Shown in pieces: positions 1 to 10,209 of a stretch of 64,000 nt of DNA. The position numbers and the translations under genes are program-made. Each line of letters opens with the position of its first letter. The first letter of the stretch is position 1. Source of the DNA: Streptococcus infantis (GTDB lineage Bacteria; Bacillota; Bacilli; Lactobacillales; Streptococcaceae); NCBI RefSeq assembly GCF_000960085.1, contig NZ_JYGT01000007.1, forward strand, positions 124,001 through 188,000. Reading direction: 5' to 3'. Under the pieces are notes generated by a model. That model did no database searches, was not told the DNA's origin, and was given only the letters and a program-made list of their open reading frames with translations.

Positions 1-193
1 GACGTAATTTCCCTGTTGCAATCGAATGGAAGGTAACATCTAAACCTGACTTGAGAATTTCATGATGCTCAATCCCATTTTTATCACCAATATAGTGGAC
101 TTCCCAGCCATCTTCGATGAACTTAGGCATTAACAAAAGGTTGAGGGTAACGTGTCCAACCGTTCCCCCACCTGTAAATACTATTTTTTTCAT
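1..193 (-). CDS. murG: MurG, N-terminal part (runs off the window)
   Basis: UDP-GlcNAc:lipid I GlcNAc transferase, which makes lipid II on the inner face of the membrane. Only the first 64 codons are present. They begin [15 protein letters not shown], the glycine-rich N-terminal loop typical of MurG, and continue with the [13 protein letters not shown] helix. In pneumococci the second loop residue block is also TVGHV rather than the GGTGGH of other bacteria. The start ATG lies one base after the murD stop codon, so the two are cotranscribed and probably translationally coupled. The remaining part of the gene lies to the left of the window. Confidence 0.93.
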   Translation of the reverse strand, partial: MKKIVFTGGGTVGHVTLNLLLMPKFIEDGWEVHYIGDKNGIEHHEILKSGLDVTFHSIATGKLR

Positions 194-194
194 A

Positions 195-1547
195 TTATCC
201 CTTTAACTCCGCTACAGTGTCGATGAAAAGATCTCCACGTACTTCAAAGTTAGCATACATATCCCAGCTCGCATTGGCAGGACTGAGGAGAACAACATCT
301 CCTTCTTCTGCAAGTTCAGAAGCCTTACGAGTTGCATCTGCAATATCAGTCGCGTCAACATAAGGCACACCAGCCTTATCTGCTGCACGTTTGACACGTT
401 CTGCAGATTGACCGAGGATAACCATTTTCTTCAGTCCGGTAATATCTGGAACCAATTCGTCAAACTCATTGCCACGGTCCAAACCGCCCGCAATCAAGAT
501 AACCTTGCTATTGTCAAATCCAGACAAGGCTTTTTGAGTTGCTAAGATATTGGTTGACTTACTATCGTTATAAAATTTAACGCCATTGATTTGGTCTACA
601 AATTGGAGACGGTGTTTTACACCACCAAAAGCAGACAAGGTTTCCTTGATGGTTTTATTGTCCACACCACGCAGTTTAGCAACGGCAATGGTTGCAAGAG
701 CATTTTCCACATTGTGGCTACCTGGAACACCGATTTCATCAGCTGCCATGACTTTTTCACCACGGAAGTAGAGAAGACCATCTTCAAGATAAGCTCCGTC
801 AACCTTTTCAAGTATTGAGAATGGTACTACAATCGCGTTTGTCTTTGTAGCAAGCTCTTTAGCTAATTCCTGGTTGAAGTTCAATACTAGGTAATCAGCT
901 GCTGTCATATTGCTTTGGATATTCCACTTGGCTGCCACATAGGCTTCAAAAGAACCGTGATAGTCAATATGTGTTGGCATCAGGTTGGTGATAACAGCAA
1001 TTTCAGGATGGAATTCCTGGATTCCCATTAATTGGAAAGAAGAAAGTTCCATGACAAGGGTGTCCTTATCTGTGGCAGTTTGAGCCACTTGACTAGCAGG
1101 ATAACCGATGTTACCTGATAAGAGTCCATTTTGTCCTGCAGCAGTCAGAACTTCACCAATCATGGTTGTGGTCGTTGTCTTACCATTTGAACCAGTAATT
1201 CCAACAATGGGTGCATCAGAAATCAAGTAGGCCAACTCAACCTCAGTCAAAACTGGAATGCCTTTTTCTAGAGCTTTTTCAATCATAGGGTTGCTATAAG
1301 GAATACCAGGGTTTTTCACCATGAGGGCAAAATCTTCATCCAACAATTCCAAGGGATGACCACCAGTTACAACCTTGATACCATCTTCCAAAAGGCTTTG
1401 AGCAGCTGGATTTTCCTCAAAAGGCTTGCCATCATTAACCGTTACAATGGCACCCAACTTATCCAAGAGACGAGCTGCAGACTCACCTGATTTTGCTAAA
1501 CCTAGGACTAATACTTTCTTATTTTCAAATTGATCAATTCGTTTCAT
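195..1547 (-). CDS. murD: UDP-N-acetylmuramoylalanine--D-glutamate ligase MurD
   Basis: Cytoplasmic ATP-dependent ligase that adds D-glutamate to UDP-MurNAc-L-Ala in peptidoglycan synthesis. The 450-residue length is normal for the family. An N-terminal Rossmann-like domain opens with [17 protein letters not shown]. The central Mur ligase ATP loop [17 protein letters not shown] is near residue 115-130, followed by the MELSSFQL and [11 protein letters not shown] motifs. The C-terminal domain carries KSTN and the closing [21 protein letters not shown] block typical of MurD. It precedes murG with a one-base gap, the conserved mitis-group division/cell-wall order. The ATG at 1547 is the only plausible start. 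Confidence 0.97.
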   Translation of the reverse strand: MKRIDQFENKKVLVLGLAKSGESAARLLDKLGAIVTVNDGKPFEENPAAQSLLEDGIKVVTGGHPLELLDEDFALMVKNPGIPYSNPMIEKALEKGIPVLTEVELAYLISDAPIVGITGSNGKTTTTTMIGEVLTAAGQNGLLSGNIGYPASQVAQTATDKDTLVMELSSFQLMGIQEFHPEIAVITNLMPTHIDYHGSFEAYVAAKWNIQSNMTAADYLVLNFNQELAKELATKTNAIVVPFSILEKVDGAYLEDGLLYFRGEKVMAADEIGVPGSHNVENALATIAVAKLRGVDNKTIKETLSAFGGVKHRLQFVDQINGVKFYNDSKSTNILATQKALSGFDNSKVILIAGGLDRGNEFDELVPDITGLKKMVILGQSAERVKRAADKAGVPYVDATDIADATRKASELAEEGDVVLLSPANASWDMYANFEVRGDLFIDTVAELKG

Positions 1548-1593
1548 ATCTAGAACTCCATTTCTACTCTTACTATTTTACCATTTTTATGAA

Positions 1594-1619
1594 AATAAAA
1601 AAGCCACAAAGGGCTTTCT
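1594..1619 (-). terminator. Rho-independent terminator of the ABC exporter operon
   Basis: On the minus strand an AAAGCC/GGCTTT stem with a short loop is followed by a run of T (TTTTTTATTTT). It lies just downstream of the permease stop at 1642 and upstream of murD. Confidence 0.75.
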
Positions 1620-1641
1620 TATTTGTTTTTTGTATAAAAAA

Positions 1642-4347
1642 CTATTCTACCGACTTGAGGGCTTCTAACATATCCACCTTTCGGAGATAATGATTGACAA
1701 AAACTCCTAGGATGGTCAAAATGACACTGACAGCTAGAACTGGGATTAGATACACTTCCCAGCCGACCTTTGGTTGAAAACGGAAGGTACCGGGTGCGAT
1801 CATCTGAATGAGAAATTGATGGAGATAAAAGCCTGATACCAATCCTACAATCATTCCAATTAGTGACAATATGATAGTTTCCCGATAGATGTAAAGGGTC
1901 ACTTCTTTGTTATGAAAACCAAGAACCTTGATGGTTGAGAGTTCCCGAATCCGTTCAGCAACATTGATATTGGTCAAATTATAGAGAATCACAATAGCTA
2001 GTAGCACCGATACCAGCACCAAAATCGCCATGGTATGATTCAGAGAATTAGCAAAACTTTCAAAGAGCTGAATGGTGGAGGCGTTTTGAACGAGGCCACT
2101 GACAGCGACCTGGTCCATAAATTCTCCTGCGACTCTTTCAGTATTCCCTTCACTTTTATCCTTAAGTTGGACCAGATAGGTGTTCATCTTGGGAGCTTGA
2201 CCATAAATTTTCTCATAGATCGCCTGATTCATATAAACAAAGTGACCTACATAGTGCTCAGTAATAGCACCTACTTTAAAGGTTTTCCCATCGATTGTAA
2301 AGTTGTCACCAACAGAAACTCCAGCCAACTGAGCTAATTTATCTGTTAGGATGACTCCACCTGATAAGCTCAGTTTTTCTCCATTTTTTTCTAAATGGAC
2401 AAAAGGTTCCAGGTCATCCTTATCCGTTACCATGATGGTTACTGTCTGAACTCCAGCCTTGCCTGCATACTTTTCTTCAATCTGCTTGGAAGAAATCAAT
2501 CGATAGCTTTCAACTTCATCACTCTGCAATTTTTCTTCTAGCTTTGCCTTATCTGAATCTGAAGTTCGAGAATTGACAGAGAGAATCATCTGATATTGTT
2601 GCAGATCCTTAAACTGCCTATCAGCAACTCCTACCACAGAGGATTGAATGCCAAGCCCTGCAAAGAGGAGGGCTACTGATCCTGCAACCCCAAAAATGGT
2701 CATCAACATACGTTGCTTGTAACGAAAGATATTACGAGCCGTAACCTTTTGGGTAAAACTCAAACGAGACCAGATAAAGGTCATTCGCTCCAAGAGGATT
2801 TTAGAACCCTTGACTGGTGGCTTGGGTAGTAATAATTGCCCTGCTTCTTCATGCAACTCTCTACGAGATACAAGATAAGCAGGTAAGACACTAGCTACTA
2901 AGCTTAGAGCCAGAGCTAAGCAACTATAGGTCCAATAGAAATACTGCTGACTCTCACCAACAATCATTCGCTCAGTAATGATATGCGAAATTGTGGGTGC
3001 TAGGACATAATGGCCAATCAGAATCCCTAGAAGAGTTCCAAGAGTGCCAGCAACCAGACCATAAATTACAAACTTAGCGATGATGTCTTTGCTATGGTAG
3101 CCTAGAGCTTTGAAAATCCCAGCATTTGTTCTTTCCTCATCTACAAATCGAGTCATGGTGGTAAAGGTAACCATAGCTGCGACGGCATAGAGAACAACTG
3201 GAAAGATATTTCCCACGGCACGAATACTCATGGCTGAGTTACTATACATGAGATAACCTTGACCAGTAGGAGAGCTTTTTCGATTGTAAACATGATAGGT
3301 TGGCTCTGTCAGAGCATTGACTTCATCCTGACTGGTCTGCCATTTAGCCTTCTCACTAGTAAAATCTGACTCAGCATGACTTAGTTTTTCCTTTTCTTGT
3401 TTCAATTGTTCTTTAGCTTCTTCTATCTGGCTCGAAACTTGGCTCTTTTGCGGTTCTGGAAGTTGGCTCACTTGATTTTCTTGAGCTTGTAGACGCGTTT
3501 CGATTTCTTGCAGGCGTTTCTTGCCAGCTACCAGGTTGGTCTCTGCCTCGTCCAGTTGCTTCTTTCCTTCATCAAGTGATTTTTGAGCGTCTTTCTTCAT
3601 TTTCTCAAGTCGAGCTTGACCATTATCAGCAACTAGCTCCTTGAGTGTTGCCTCTTCTTCCTCGAGTTTCTTTTCGTAATCGGTGTAAAAAGGGTTAACA
3701 TCTGTTAGACTAGTAAAACGCAGGCGGGCAATTGTGTAAACAGAGCTCTTAAAATTTTCTTCAGTTACAACACCATATGCTGCTAAGTTCCCATTACCAC
3801 TGGCTGAACTCCCCATATCTGATTTTGAAAAAATATCTGGAGAGTGGACAAAGCCTGTAATGGTATAACTATCCCGCTTTAATTGAGAATTACTGCCCTT
3901 TTTTTGGATAAAATAAATGACTTGACCAATCTGATAGCGATTTTTCCAAAAGTCCGCCAAGGCCAATTCATCTTCTTTTTCAGGCAAACGACCTTCCGTT
4001 ACTTGAAATTTTGAAATCTTATCAGTATTTGAAAAGATTCGTATGGCATCTTCACTATTTGCCAGAGTCAAATCTGTCATATAACCAAACTCGACATCTG
4101 CGCCTGATAGAGTTTGCAATTCTGCCTGGTCTGCCTGATCAAACCCATAATCTCCTATGACGGTCACATCTGCCGTATTAGTATCTTTCAGATAAGCCCA
4201 AGCTGTTCGCTCCATATTGGGACTAGCTACTTTAAGACCAACCACGGCTAAAGAACCTAACATCATCAGAGTTAGGATGGATAAAAACCGTCCCTTTGAA
4301 CCTGTGAAAGACTGGAGCAGGTCTTTCCAATATGTCTTTCTTTTCAT
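1642..4347 (-). CDS. FtsX-like ABC transporter permease with coiled-coil extracellular domain
   Basis: Large membrane subunit of a MacB/FtsX-type ABC transporter, 901 residues. An N-terminal membrane segment (around FLSILTLMMLGSLAVVGLKV) is followed by a long extracytoplasmic part. Residues about 235-345 are rich in Lys/Glu/Gln heptads and should form a coiled coil. A first FtsX block of membrane helices (AVAAMVTFTTMTRFVDEERTN) comes next, then a second periplasmic-type domain, then a second FtsX block ending LGVFVNHYLRKVDMLEALKSVE. I place the start at 4347 (MKRKTYWKD): it lies one base from the end of the ATPase gene, and the upstream in-frame Met codons fall inside that gene. The substrate is unknown. 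Family members export or sense peptides or lipids. Confidence 0.88.
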   Translation of the reverse strand: MKRKTYWKDLLQSFTGSKGRFLSILTLMMLGSLAVVGLKVASPNMERTAWAYLKDTNTADVTVIGDYGFDQADQAELQTLSGADVEFGYMTDLTLANSEDAIRIFSNTDKISKFQVTEGRLPEKEDELALADFWKNRYQIGQVIYFIQKKGSNSQLKRDSYTITGFVHSPDIFSKSDMGSSASGNGNLAAYGVVTEENFKSSVYTIARLRFTSLTDVNPFYTDYEKKLEEEEATLKELVADNGQARLEKMKKDAQKSLDEGKKQLDEAETNLVAGKKRLQEIETRLQAQENQVSQLPEPQKSQVSSQIEEAKEQLKQEKEKLSHAESDFTSEKAKWQTSQDEVNALTEPTYHVYNRKSSPTGQGYLMYSNSAMSIRAVGNIFPVVLYAVAAMVTFTTMTRFVDEERTNAGIFKALGYHSKDIIAKFVIYGLVAGTLGTLLGILIGHYVLAPTISHIITERMIVGESQQYFYWTYSCLALALSLVASVLPAYLVSRRELHEEAGQLLLPKPPVKGSKILLERMTFIWSRLSFTQKVTARNIFRYKQRMLMTIFGVAGSVALLFAGLGIQSSVVGVADRQFKDLQQYQMILSVNSRTSDSDKAKLEEKLQSDEVESYRLISSKQIEEKYAGKAGVQTVTIMVTDKDDLEPFVHLEKNGEKLSLSGGVILTDKLAQLAGVSVGDNFTIDGKTFKVGAITEHYVGHFVYMNQAIYEKIYGQAPKMNTYLVQLKDKSEGNTERVAGEFMDQVAVSGLVQNASTIQLFESFANSLNHTMAILVLVSVLLAIVILYNLTNINVAERIRELSTIKVLGFHNKEVTLYIYRETIILSLIGMIVGLVSGFYLHQFLIQMIAPGTFRFQPKVGWEVYLIPVLAVSVILTILGVFVNHYLRKVDMLEALKSVE

Positions 4348-4348
4348 C

Positions 4349-5050
4349 TCAATACTCCAAATCATCAATATCCTGTGGTTGAGGATTGATAACAACACTC
4401 TTGACACCAGCATCATGCATCTGAATCACGCGATCAGCTATAGGAGCAAGGGAAGCATTATGGGTCACGATGATAGCGGTGGCCCCTTTTTTACGTGACA
4501 TATCTTGAAGAATCTTTAGAACCTGCTTACCAGTCTGGTAGTCCAAGGCTCCCGTCGGTTCATCACAGAGGAGAATTTTAGGATTTTTAGCCACAGCTCT
4601 TGCAATAGAAACTCGTTGTTGCTCACCACCTGATAGCTGGGCTGGAAAGTTATTGAGACGGTGGCCTAAACCTACATCCTTGAGAACCTGTTCTGGATTC
4701 AAGGCATCCGAGACTATTTCTGATGCCAGCTCAACATTTTCTTTAGACGTTAGATTAGAAACCAAATTGTAAAACTGAAAGACAAAGCCAACGTCATCTC
4801 TACGATAGTTGGTTCTCTGATGGGAGGTATAGTCAGAAATGTTAGTCCCATCAACCCAGACTTGCCCTTCATCATTTGTATCCATACCACCTAGAATATT
4901 TAAGACCGTTGACTTTCCTGCTCCAGACGAACCAAGGATAATGACCAGTTCTCCCTTTTCAATCTCGAAGTTGACGTCACGATTGGCTACAATTTCTGTT
5001 TCTCCAGTATGATACCTCTTATAGCTATGTTTCATTTCAATATAGGACAT
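4349..5050 (-). CDS. ABC transporter ATP-binding protein (MacB/LolD type)
   Basis: 233-residue ATPase that powers the adjoining FtsX-like permease. Visible motifs are Walker [10 protein letters not shown] near residue 40, the Q-loop region FVFQFYNLV, signature LSGGEQQR, Walker [13 protein letters not shown] and the switch His in IIVTHN. The stop codon lies one base before the permease ATG, so the pair forms one operon that ends at the terminator near 1600. An SD-like GGAGG precedes the start (reverse complement of the cctcc run near 5058). Confidence 0.93.
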   Translation of the reverse strand: MSYIEMKHSYKRYHTGETEIVANRDVNFEIEKGELVIILGSSGAGKSTVLNILGGMDTNDEGQVWVDGTNISDYTSHQRTNYRRDDVGFVFQFYNLVSNLTSKENVELASEIVSDALNPEQVLKDVGLGHRLNNFPAQLSGGEQQRVSIARAVAKNPKILLCDEPTGALDYQTGKQVLKILQDMSRKKGATAIIVTHNASLAPIADRVIQMHDAGVKSVVINPQPQDIDDLEY

Positions 5051-5130
5051 CTTATCTCCTCCTTCCCTACCCCTTATTTCACCCTTATTATAACTCTTTT
5101 GCGGTGAGAATTAAAGCAAATATAAGATAG

Positions 5131-5157
5131 AAAAGAGAGGACACTTTGGTCCTCTCT
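5131..5157 (-). terminator. Terminator downstream of the bgaA-like gene
   Basis: Perfect 9-bp stem: AGAGAGGAC at 5134-5142 and its complement at 5149-5157, with a 6-base loop. On the minus strand it is followed by TTTTC. It ends the transcript coming from the beta-galactosidase gene and isolates the ABC operon. Confidence 0.8.
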
Positions 5158-5191
5158 GCTTCAGTTTTTCTCATTACTTCCACGTGTGTGC

Positions 5192-8100
5192 TCAACAGAA
5201 GTGTAGACGGTATTCTCCTAGAATATCTCCGTTTTCAGCCTTAACGACAACACGAACTGGATCCCCTTCACGAACGCTTGGAATCACTGTAGCAATACCA
5301 TTATCTGATACACTTGCTGTTACAGTCGGTGCTTGGTCTTCTTTAGCTTCTAGATAATAGTCAGTCAAGCCAGGGTTAAAGTTTGGCAAATCTTTTCCAT
5401 CTACTTGGATTTGAGCTTGAGCTTTCTTAGCTGCAGCTACTTGTTTAGAGAAGATTTGAATTTCTGTAATGGAAGTACCCCATTTACCATCTGGTCTAAC
5501 CATACGGATACGAACCGCATAGGTATTGACTTTATCAAAGCTAAAGTGGGTCATTTCTCCCGCTCTTACTTGATCTGGAGCTTTAAGATTTGTCACTTGT
5601 TTCCAGTTATTGTCATCGTTAAAGACGTGGTCTTCACTAGCTACAAAGCTTGGGTTCTTAGGAACTGTTGGAACATCTGTTCCTACATAGTATTCGATGA
5701 CATAAGACTTAGGTGCACCAACACCGTGGTCTTCGTGGAAGGCAACATTGAGATTGTCAACCGAACGTTTAGACAGGATACCAGAATCACCAAAGAGGAT
5801 TCCCACTGACGCTTCACTTGTACGGTTCCAGTTTGTCCAACGGTTAGCTGGTTGGTTGTTGTATGAGATTAGTTTATCATTAACATTTGCTACCGAGTCA
5901 CTTGGATTTGAGTCTGATGCAAAGGCAAGTGGCAACTCTGAACCTGTCCACTGGTCAGAAATGTTTGCACCAGTTTCTGTCTGAGCAGAAACACGGACAT
6001 GAAGTTTCGTTGGTAACTGAGTCCCTTCCACATGTCCTGTAACGGTAAAGCTACCTTCAGTTGCATATTGGTTTGGGTCAATAGCATCCCAAGTCACTTT
6101 AGCTGAAGATACTTGGCCGTTTGAGTGGTAAGTACGAACACTTTCTGGTAATTGAGGAGCTTCTGAAACTGGAGTTGTTGTAGTCACTTCTTCGACTGCA
6201 ATGATACCTTCTACAGAAACTTTAGCATGAGCTTCGTTTTCAATTCCTTCTACTTTACCTAGAACATCAAAGCTATGGTATTTAGCAAGGTCTTCCTTAG
6301 CAACTGCTTGCCAAGTCACCTTGTGAACTTTTGGAAATCCTTTGTCATACTCTACTGTTACTGTATCAGGTAGACTTGGTTCTTGGTTCAAACCTGTCAC
6401 GACACTTACTGGACGAATGGCCTGGACAACTTTATTTTCAGTATTTGCTTGGATGTTCAAGTCAATCTGACCTTCAGCTCCTTCAAATTGAGCTTTCAAA
6501 GTTACTTGACCAGGTTTATGCAATTCAAGCATACCTTTACGAACAGCTACGTCTCCTTCACCTGATGTTGAGAAGGTTACCTTGTCAGCTTTTAATACGG
6601 CCTGAGTTCCATCTTGATAATGAGCCAAGACTTTGATACCAACTGTTTGGTCTTCTTTCAGTGCGTCAGCATTTTCAACTTCTAGGCTTAAACGTTCAAT
6701 CTGAGGAGCTTCTTGTAAGAATTGGATAGCATAAGTCTGAAGTGCTCCACCATCATTTGGTTGAACATAAATACTAGCACGCATACCATTTGCTTCGTTA
6801 GCTTGAATAACAGTTACTTGCGCATTTTCAGCTAAAGCTTTGACTTCAGGCAAAGTAGCTCCATAAGCAAGTTTATGGTATAGAACCGGTTGGTCAGTTG
6901 AGAGCCCTTCTACAGGATGGTCTGCAACAGTCACAGTCGGTACTACTGGTGAAGCCGCTTGACCTTCGGCAACTACGAATGTAGCAGCGATTTCATCATC
7001 ACCTGAAATTCCTTTAGCTTGGATACGAGAGCCTGGGATAGTTAATTTAGCTTGATCTTCAGCTACAACTTCCCACCTATCAACGTCATAGCTTCCTAGA
7101 GTACCATCTGACAATACATAGCTAACAGATGGATCAACCGTACTCAGATCTGTACTTGGTGCAATTCTCTTAACTACAGGTAATTCTGCTTCGAGCGCCA
7201 AGACTTCAACACGCGCTTCTACATCTCTTCCTTCTGCCACACCTTTAACAGTAAAAATACCAGGTTGGTTAACATCAACTGCGGACCATTCTACTGGAAG
7301 TTTTGCACGGCTACCATCACTGTAGATAAATCCTACTTTTGAAGGCATTTTCGCTGCTTGACCGATTACTGTACGAACTTTAGGAACCTCTGTACCTAAA
7401 ACAGTTTTTTCCTCTTGGTCTTTCTTACCTGTGAAGATAGTTGTTTGACCAGATTTCAAGAAATCAGAGTGAGCAGTCAAGGTGAATTTACCTGCTTGCT
7501 CAGTTGATTTGACAATCACAACACCCCTACCATTAAAGGCTTTGCGAATCCATGAACCATCTGCTTGTTCTTTGTAACGTTCACGGCTGGCTTGTTCCCC
7601 GTTATCCACACCGACAATCTGACCTTGTCCATGCAACTGGAAGCGAACAAGATTTTTGGCTGTAGGAACTACGTTACCTTTACTGTCAACAATTTCGTAA
7701 TAGATATAAGTGAGGTCTTTTCCGTCAGCTGCGATAGCATTTTCTTCTTTGACCAAACGAACTCCTGCAGGTTCTCCAGCAGTCACAATCTTATCACGAG
7801 CAATGATATTACCTGCTTCGTCACGAGCTACTGCTTCTAAAGTACCAGCTTCAAAAGCAACCTTCCATTCAAGGTAAAGTTCATTCGGTTTAGCACCTTC
7901 TTGGTAAGTGCGTCCATCACTTGTTTGTTTTTTAGTAAATGTCTTCTTGCCTAGAGTATTACCATTCAAGAATAGTTCTACACTTGTCGCATTAGAATAG
8001 GCACGGACTGGAATATTACCATCTGCGTCCGCTACATTCGCTTTTAGAGTCTGATTTTCCCAGTTCCAGTGAGGAAGCAAGTGAACCATTGGTTTCTTCT

Positions 8101-9982
8101 CAGCAGAAACCCATTGACTTTGATACAAGAAGTAGTCATGTTTTGGAATACCAGCTGTATCTACGATACCAAAGTATGAGCTTTTAACCGGTGTGTGGTT
8201 TTGGTTGTGCCATGGAGTAGGTTCACCGATATAGTCCGTACCTGTCCAGATGAACTGACCTGCATAACCAGCATTATCACGGTCAAAAGTCCAAGATGCT
8301 GTTGCTGTTTTACCCCAACCAACACGGTCATTACCGTAGTCTGATTGCTCGTAATGACGGTAAGCCTGATTGCTGTGGACCAATTCACGTTCTGGACGGA
8401 AATAACTTCCACGTGTACGAGTAGCTGAAGATGTTTCAGAACCGTAAATCAACCAATTTGGATGTTTCGCACGAAGCTTCTTGTAGTTGTCTTCTGAATA
8501 GTTAAATCCAACCGCATCAAGTTCGTTCGCAATCTTTTCATGATCACCACTACCATCACCAAAGCGGAACTTGTCTGCTCCCATAGTGACATAGCGTGTC
8601 TTATCAACTGCCTTGATCACTTGCACCAAGCGTTTAACCGTTGCTAGAGAACGAGCTTTACCGTCTGCTTCACCGATTTCATTACCGATAGACCACATGA
8701 AGATAGCAGGGTTGTTCTTACCTCTCTCGACCATTGTACGTAGGTCAAAGTCAGACCATTTTTCACCTTTTTTAGCATCTGGGTGAGTTGCATCTTTTTC
8801 AAAGAAACGTCCGTAGTCATACTGTTTCTTACCACCATACCAAGTATCGAAGGCTTCTTCTTGGACCAACAAGCCAAGCTCAGCAGCAATCTGCAAAGTC
8901 TGCTCACTAGCAGGGTTGTGGCTTGTACGGATAGAGTTTACACCCATATCCTTCATCTGTTTCAGACGGCGGTATTCTGCTTTATAGTTTTCTTCAGCTC
9001 CAAGAGCTCCATGATCATGATGAAGACAAACTCCATGGAATTTAATGCGTTCACCATTCAAAGAGAAACCTTCATTTGGTGTCCAGTTATAGTAACGGTA
9101 ACCAAACAAGTCCTTCTGAGCATCGACCAATTGGCCATCACGATAAACACGAGTCACCAATTCGTAAAGGGCAGGCTGGTCGCTATGAACCGTCCAAAGT
9201 TTTGGTTTATCAACTTGTAAAATAGCATTCAAGCTGGCTGATTGATGAGCTTTCAAGACTTGACTAGCTTTACGAACGAGATCACTTACAGCTTGTCCTC
9301 CATGTTCGATGATTTGATACTCAGCTACGATTTCGTGGTCTTTGTCATCTGTATTCACAATTTTACTTGTTACGTGAGTATCTACTTTGCCATTCTCTTG
9401 TTTTTCAAGCTCAGGTGTTATTATGGTTGTACCATTTTTCTTAGTATGGACCTTGTCTGTGACTTGAAGGGTAACATCACGGTAAATCCCACTTCCTGAG
9501 TACCAACGGCTACTTGGTTGTTTGTTGATGGCATGCACTACTACGACATTTTCGCGACCATCTTTATGGAGATAGTCAGTGATGTCATATGAGAATTGGT
9601 TGTAACCATTTGGATAGTGACCAACTAGCTGACCGTTTACATAGACTTGCGAATCCATATAAACTCCGTCAAAGACCAAACGAACATTCTTGTTAAGGTC
9701 TTTTTCATCTAGTTTAAAGGTCTTGCGATACCAAGCATCACCACCATTAAGTTGTCCACCCTCATTTTGGGCAGGAGAATCATGATCGAAGTCATTGTAA
9801 ATACTCCAGTCATGAGGAAGGTCTAATTTCTTCCAGCTTGATACATCTGCATTTGGTTTGATAGCATCTTTGGCATTGGCATTGAGTTTAAAATGCCAGT
9901 TTTGGTTAAATTCTCTTACTCGATTATCAATCAATATGTTCGCCCATCCTTGCTCTTTATTTTCATGAGTCATCATCTTCAT
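5192..9982 (-). CDS. bgaA: BgaA-like GH2 beta-galactosidase lacking signal peptide and cell-wall anchor
   Basis: Family GH2 exo-beta-1,4-galactosidase, closely matching pneumococcal BgaA over its catalytic and following modules. The jelly-roll, Ig-like and TIM-barrel parts of GH2 are intact. The acid/base Glu is E435 in SIGNEIGE and the nucleophile is E516 in YGSETSS. Bacterial Ig-like and galactose-binding-like modules follow (SDQWTGSELPLAFASDSNPSD). Pneumococcal BgaA is about 2,230 residues, with a YSIRK signal and LPxTG anchor. Here the ORF is 1596 residues, starts directly at the GH2 region (VREFNQNWHFKL) and stops right after EYRLHF. The ATG at 9982 has no Shine-Dalgarno sequence and follows an in-frame stop. 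It is either a decayed gene or a cytoplasmic variant. See findings. Confidence 0.85.
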   Translation of the reverse strand: MKMMTHENKEQGWANILIDNRVREFNQNWHFKLNANAKDAIKPNADVSSWKKLDLPHDWSIYNDFDHDSPAQNEGGQLNGGDAWYRKTFKLDEKDLNKNVRLVFDGVYMDSQVYVNGQLVGHYPNGYNQFSYDITDYLHKDGRENVVVVHAINKQPSSRWYSGSGIYRDVTLQVTDKVHTKKNGTTIITPELEKQENGKVDTHVTSKIVNTDDKDHEIVAEYQIIEHGGQAVSDLVRKASQVLKAHQSASLNAILQVDKPKLWTVHSDQPALYELVTRVYRDGQLVDAQKDLFGYRYYNWTPNEGFSLNGERIKFHGVCLHHDHGALGAEENYKAEYRRLKQMKDMGVNSIRTSHNPASEQTLQIAAELGLLVQEEAFDTWYGGKKQYDYGRFFEKDATHPDAKKGEKWSDFDLRTMVERGKNNPAIFMWSIGNEIGEADGKARSLATVKRLVQVIKAVDKTRYVTMGADKFRFGDGSGDHEKIANELDAVGFNYSEDNYKKLRAKHPNWLIYGSETSSATRTRGSYFRPERELVHSNQAYRHYEQSDYGNDRVGWGKTATASWTFDRDNAGYAGQFIWTGTDYIGEPTPWHNQNHTPVKSSYFGIVDTAGIPKHDYFLYQSQWVSAEKKPMVHLLPHWNWENQTLKANVADADGNIPVRAYSNATSVELFLNGNTLGKKTFTKKQTSDGRTYQEGAKPNELYLEWKVAFEAGTLEAVARDEAGNIIARDKIVTAGEPAGVRLVKEENAIAADGKDLTYIYYEIVDSKGNVVPTAKNLVRFQLHGQGQIVGVDNGEQASRERYKEQADGSWIRKAFNGRGVVIVKSTEQAGKFTLTAHSDFLKSGQTTIFTGKKDQEEKTVLGTEVPKVRTVIGQAAKMPSKVGFIYSDGSRAKLPVEWSAVDVNQPGIFTVKGVAEGRDVEARVEVLALEAELPVVKRIAPSTDLSTVDPSVSYVLSDGTLGSYDVDRWEVVAEDQAKLTIPGSRIQAKGISGDDEIAATFVVAEGQAASPVVPTVTVADHPVEGLSTDQPVLYHKLAYGATLPEVKALAENAQVTVIQANEANGMRASIYVQPNDGGALQTYAIQFLQEAPQIERLSLEVENADALKEDQTVGIKVLAHYQDGTQAVLKADKVTFSTSGEGDVAVRKGMLELHKPGQVTLKAQFEGAEGQIDLNIQANTENKVVQAIRPVSVVTGLNQEPSLPDTVTVEYDKGFPKVHKVTWQAVAKEDLAKYHSFDVLGKVEGIENEAHAKVSVEGIIAVEEVTTTTPVSEAPQLPESVRTYHSNGQVSSAKVTWDAIDPNQYATEGSFTVTGHVEGTQLPTKLHVRVSAQTETGANISDQWTGSELPLAFASDSNPSDSVANVNDKLISYNNQPANRWTNWNRTSEASVGILFGDSGILSKRSVDNLNVAFHEDHGVGAPKSYVIEYYVGTDVPTVPKNPSFVASEDHVFNDDNNWKQVTNLKAPDQVRAGEMTHFSFDKVNTYAVRIRMVRPDGKWGTSITEIQIFSKQVAAAKKAQAQIQVDGKDLPNFNPGLTDYYLEAKEDQAPTVTASVSDNGIATVIPSVREGDPVRVVVKAENGDILGEYRLHFC

Positions 9983-10130
9983 TCATATTTTATACAATTA
10001 CAATAGATACATCAATAGTTTGTCGAAAAAAGCATACTTCAGACTATGATTACTAAAATTAGTAGAAAATATTGGATATAAAAAACTGTATTGAGGCATT
10101 ATGTGACAGAATTACTAAATCATATACAAA

Positions 10131-10162
10131 ATAAAAGGTCGCTCCTTTATAGAAACAACCTT
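10131..10162 (-). terminator. Terminator downstream of neopullulanase
   Basis: On the minus strand AAGGTTG pairs with CGACCTT around a roughly 14-base loop, followed by TTATTTTG. It lies about 50 bases after the neopullulanase stop, between it and the bgaA-like gene. Confidence 0.65.
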
Positions 10163-10209
10163 CTAATTTATTTTTTTACTGATATGGCATAATACTCCAA
10201 TGAACCATG

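Noticed and set aside
4349-4416. Extra N-terminal 23 codons of the FtsX-like permease
   Set aside because: They lie inside the ATPase gene and have no ribosome site; the start at 4347 matches the family.
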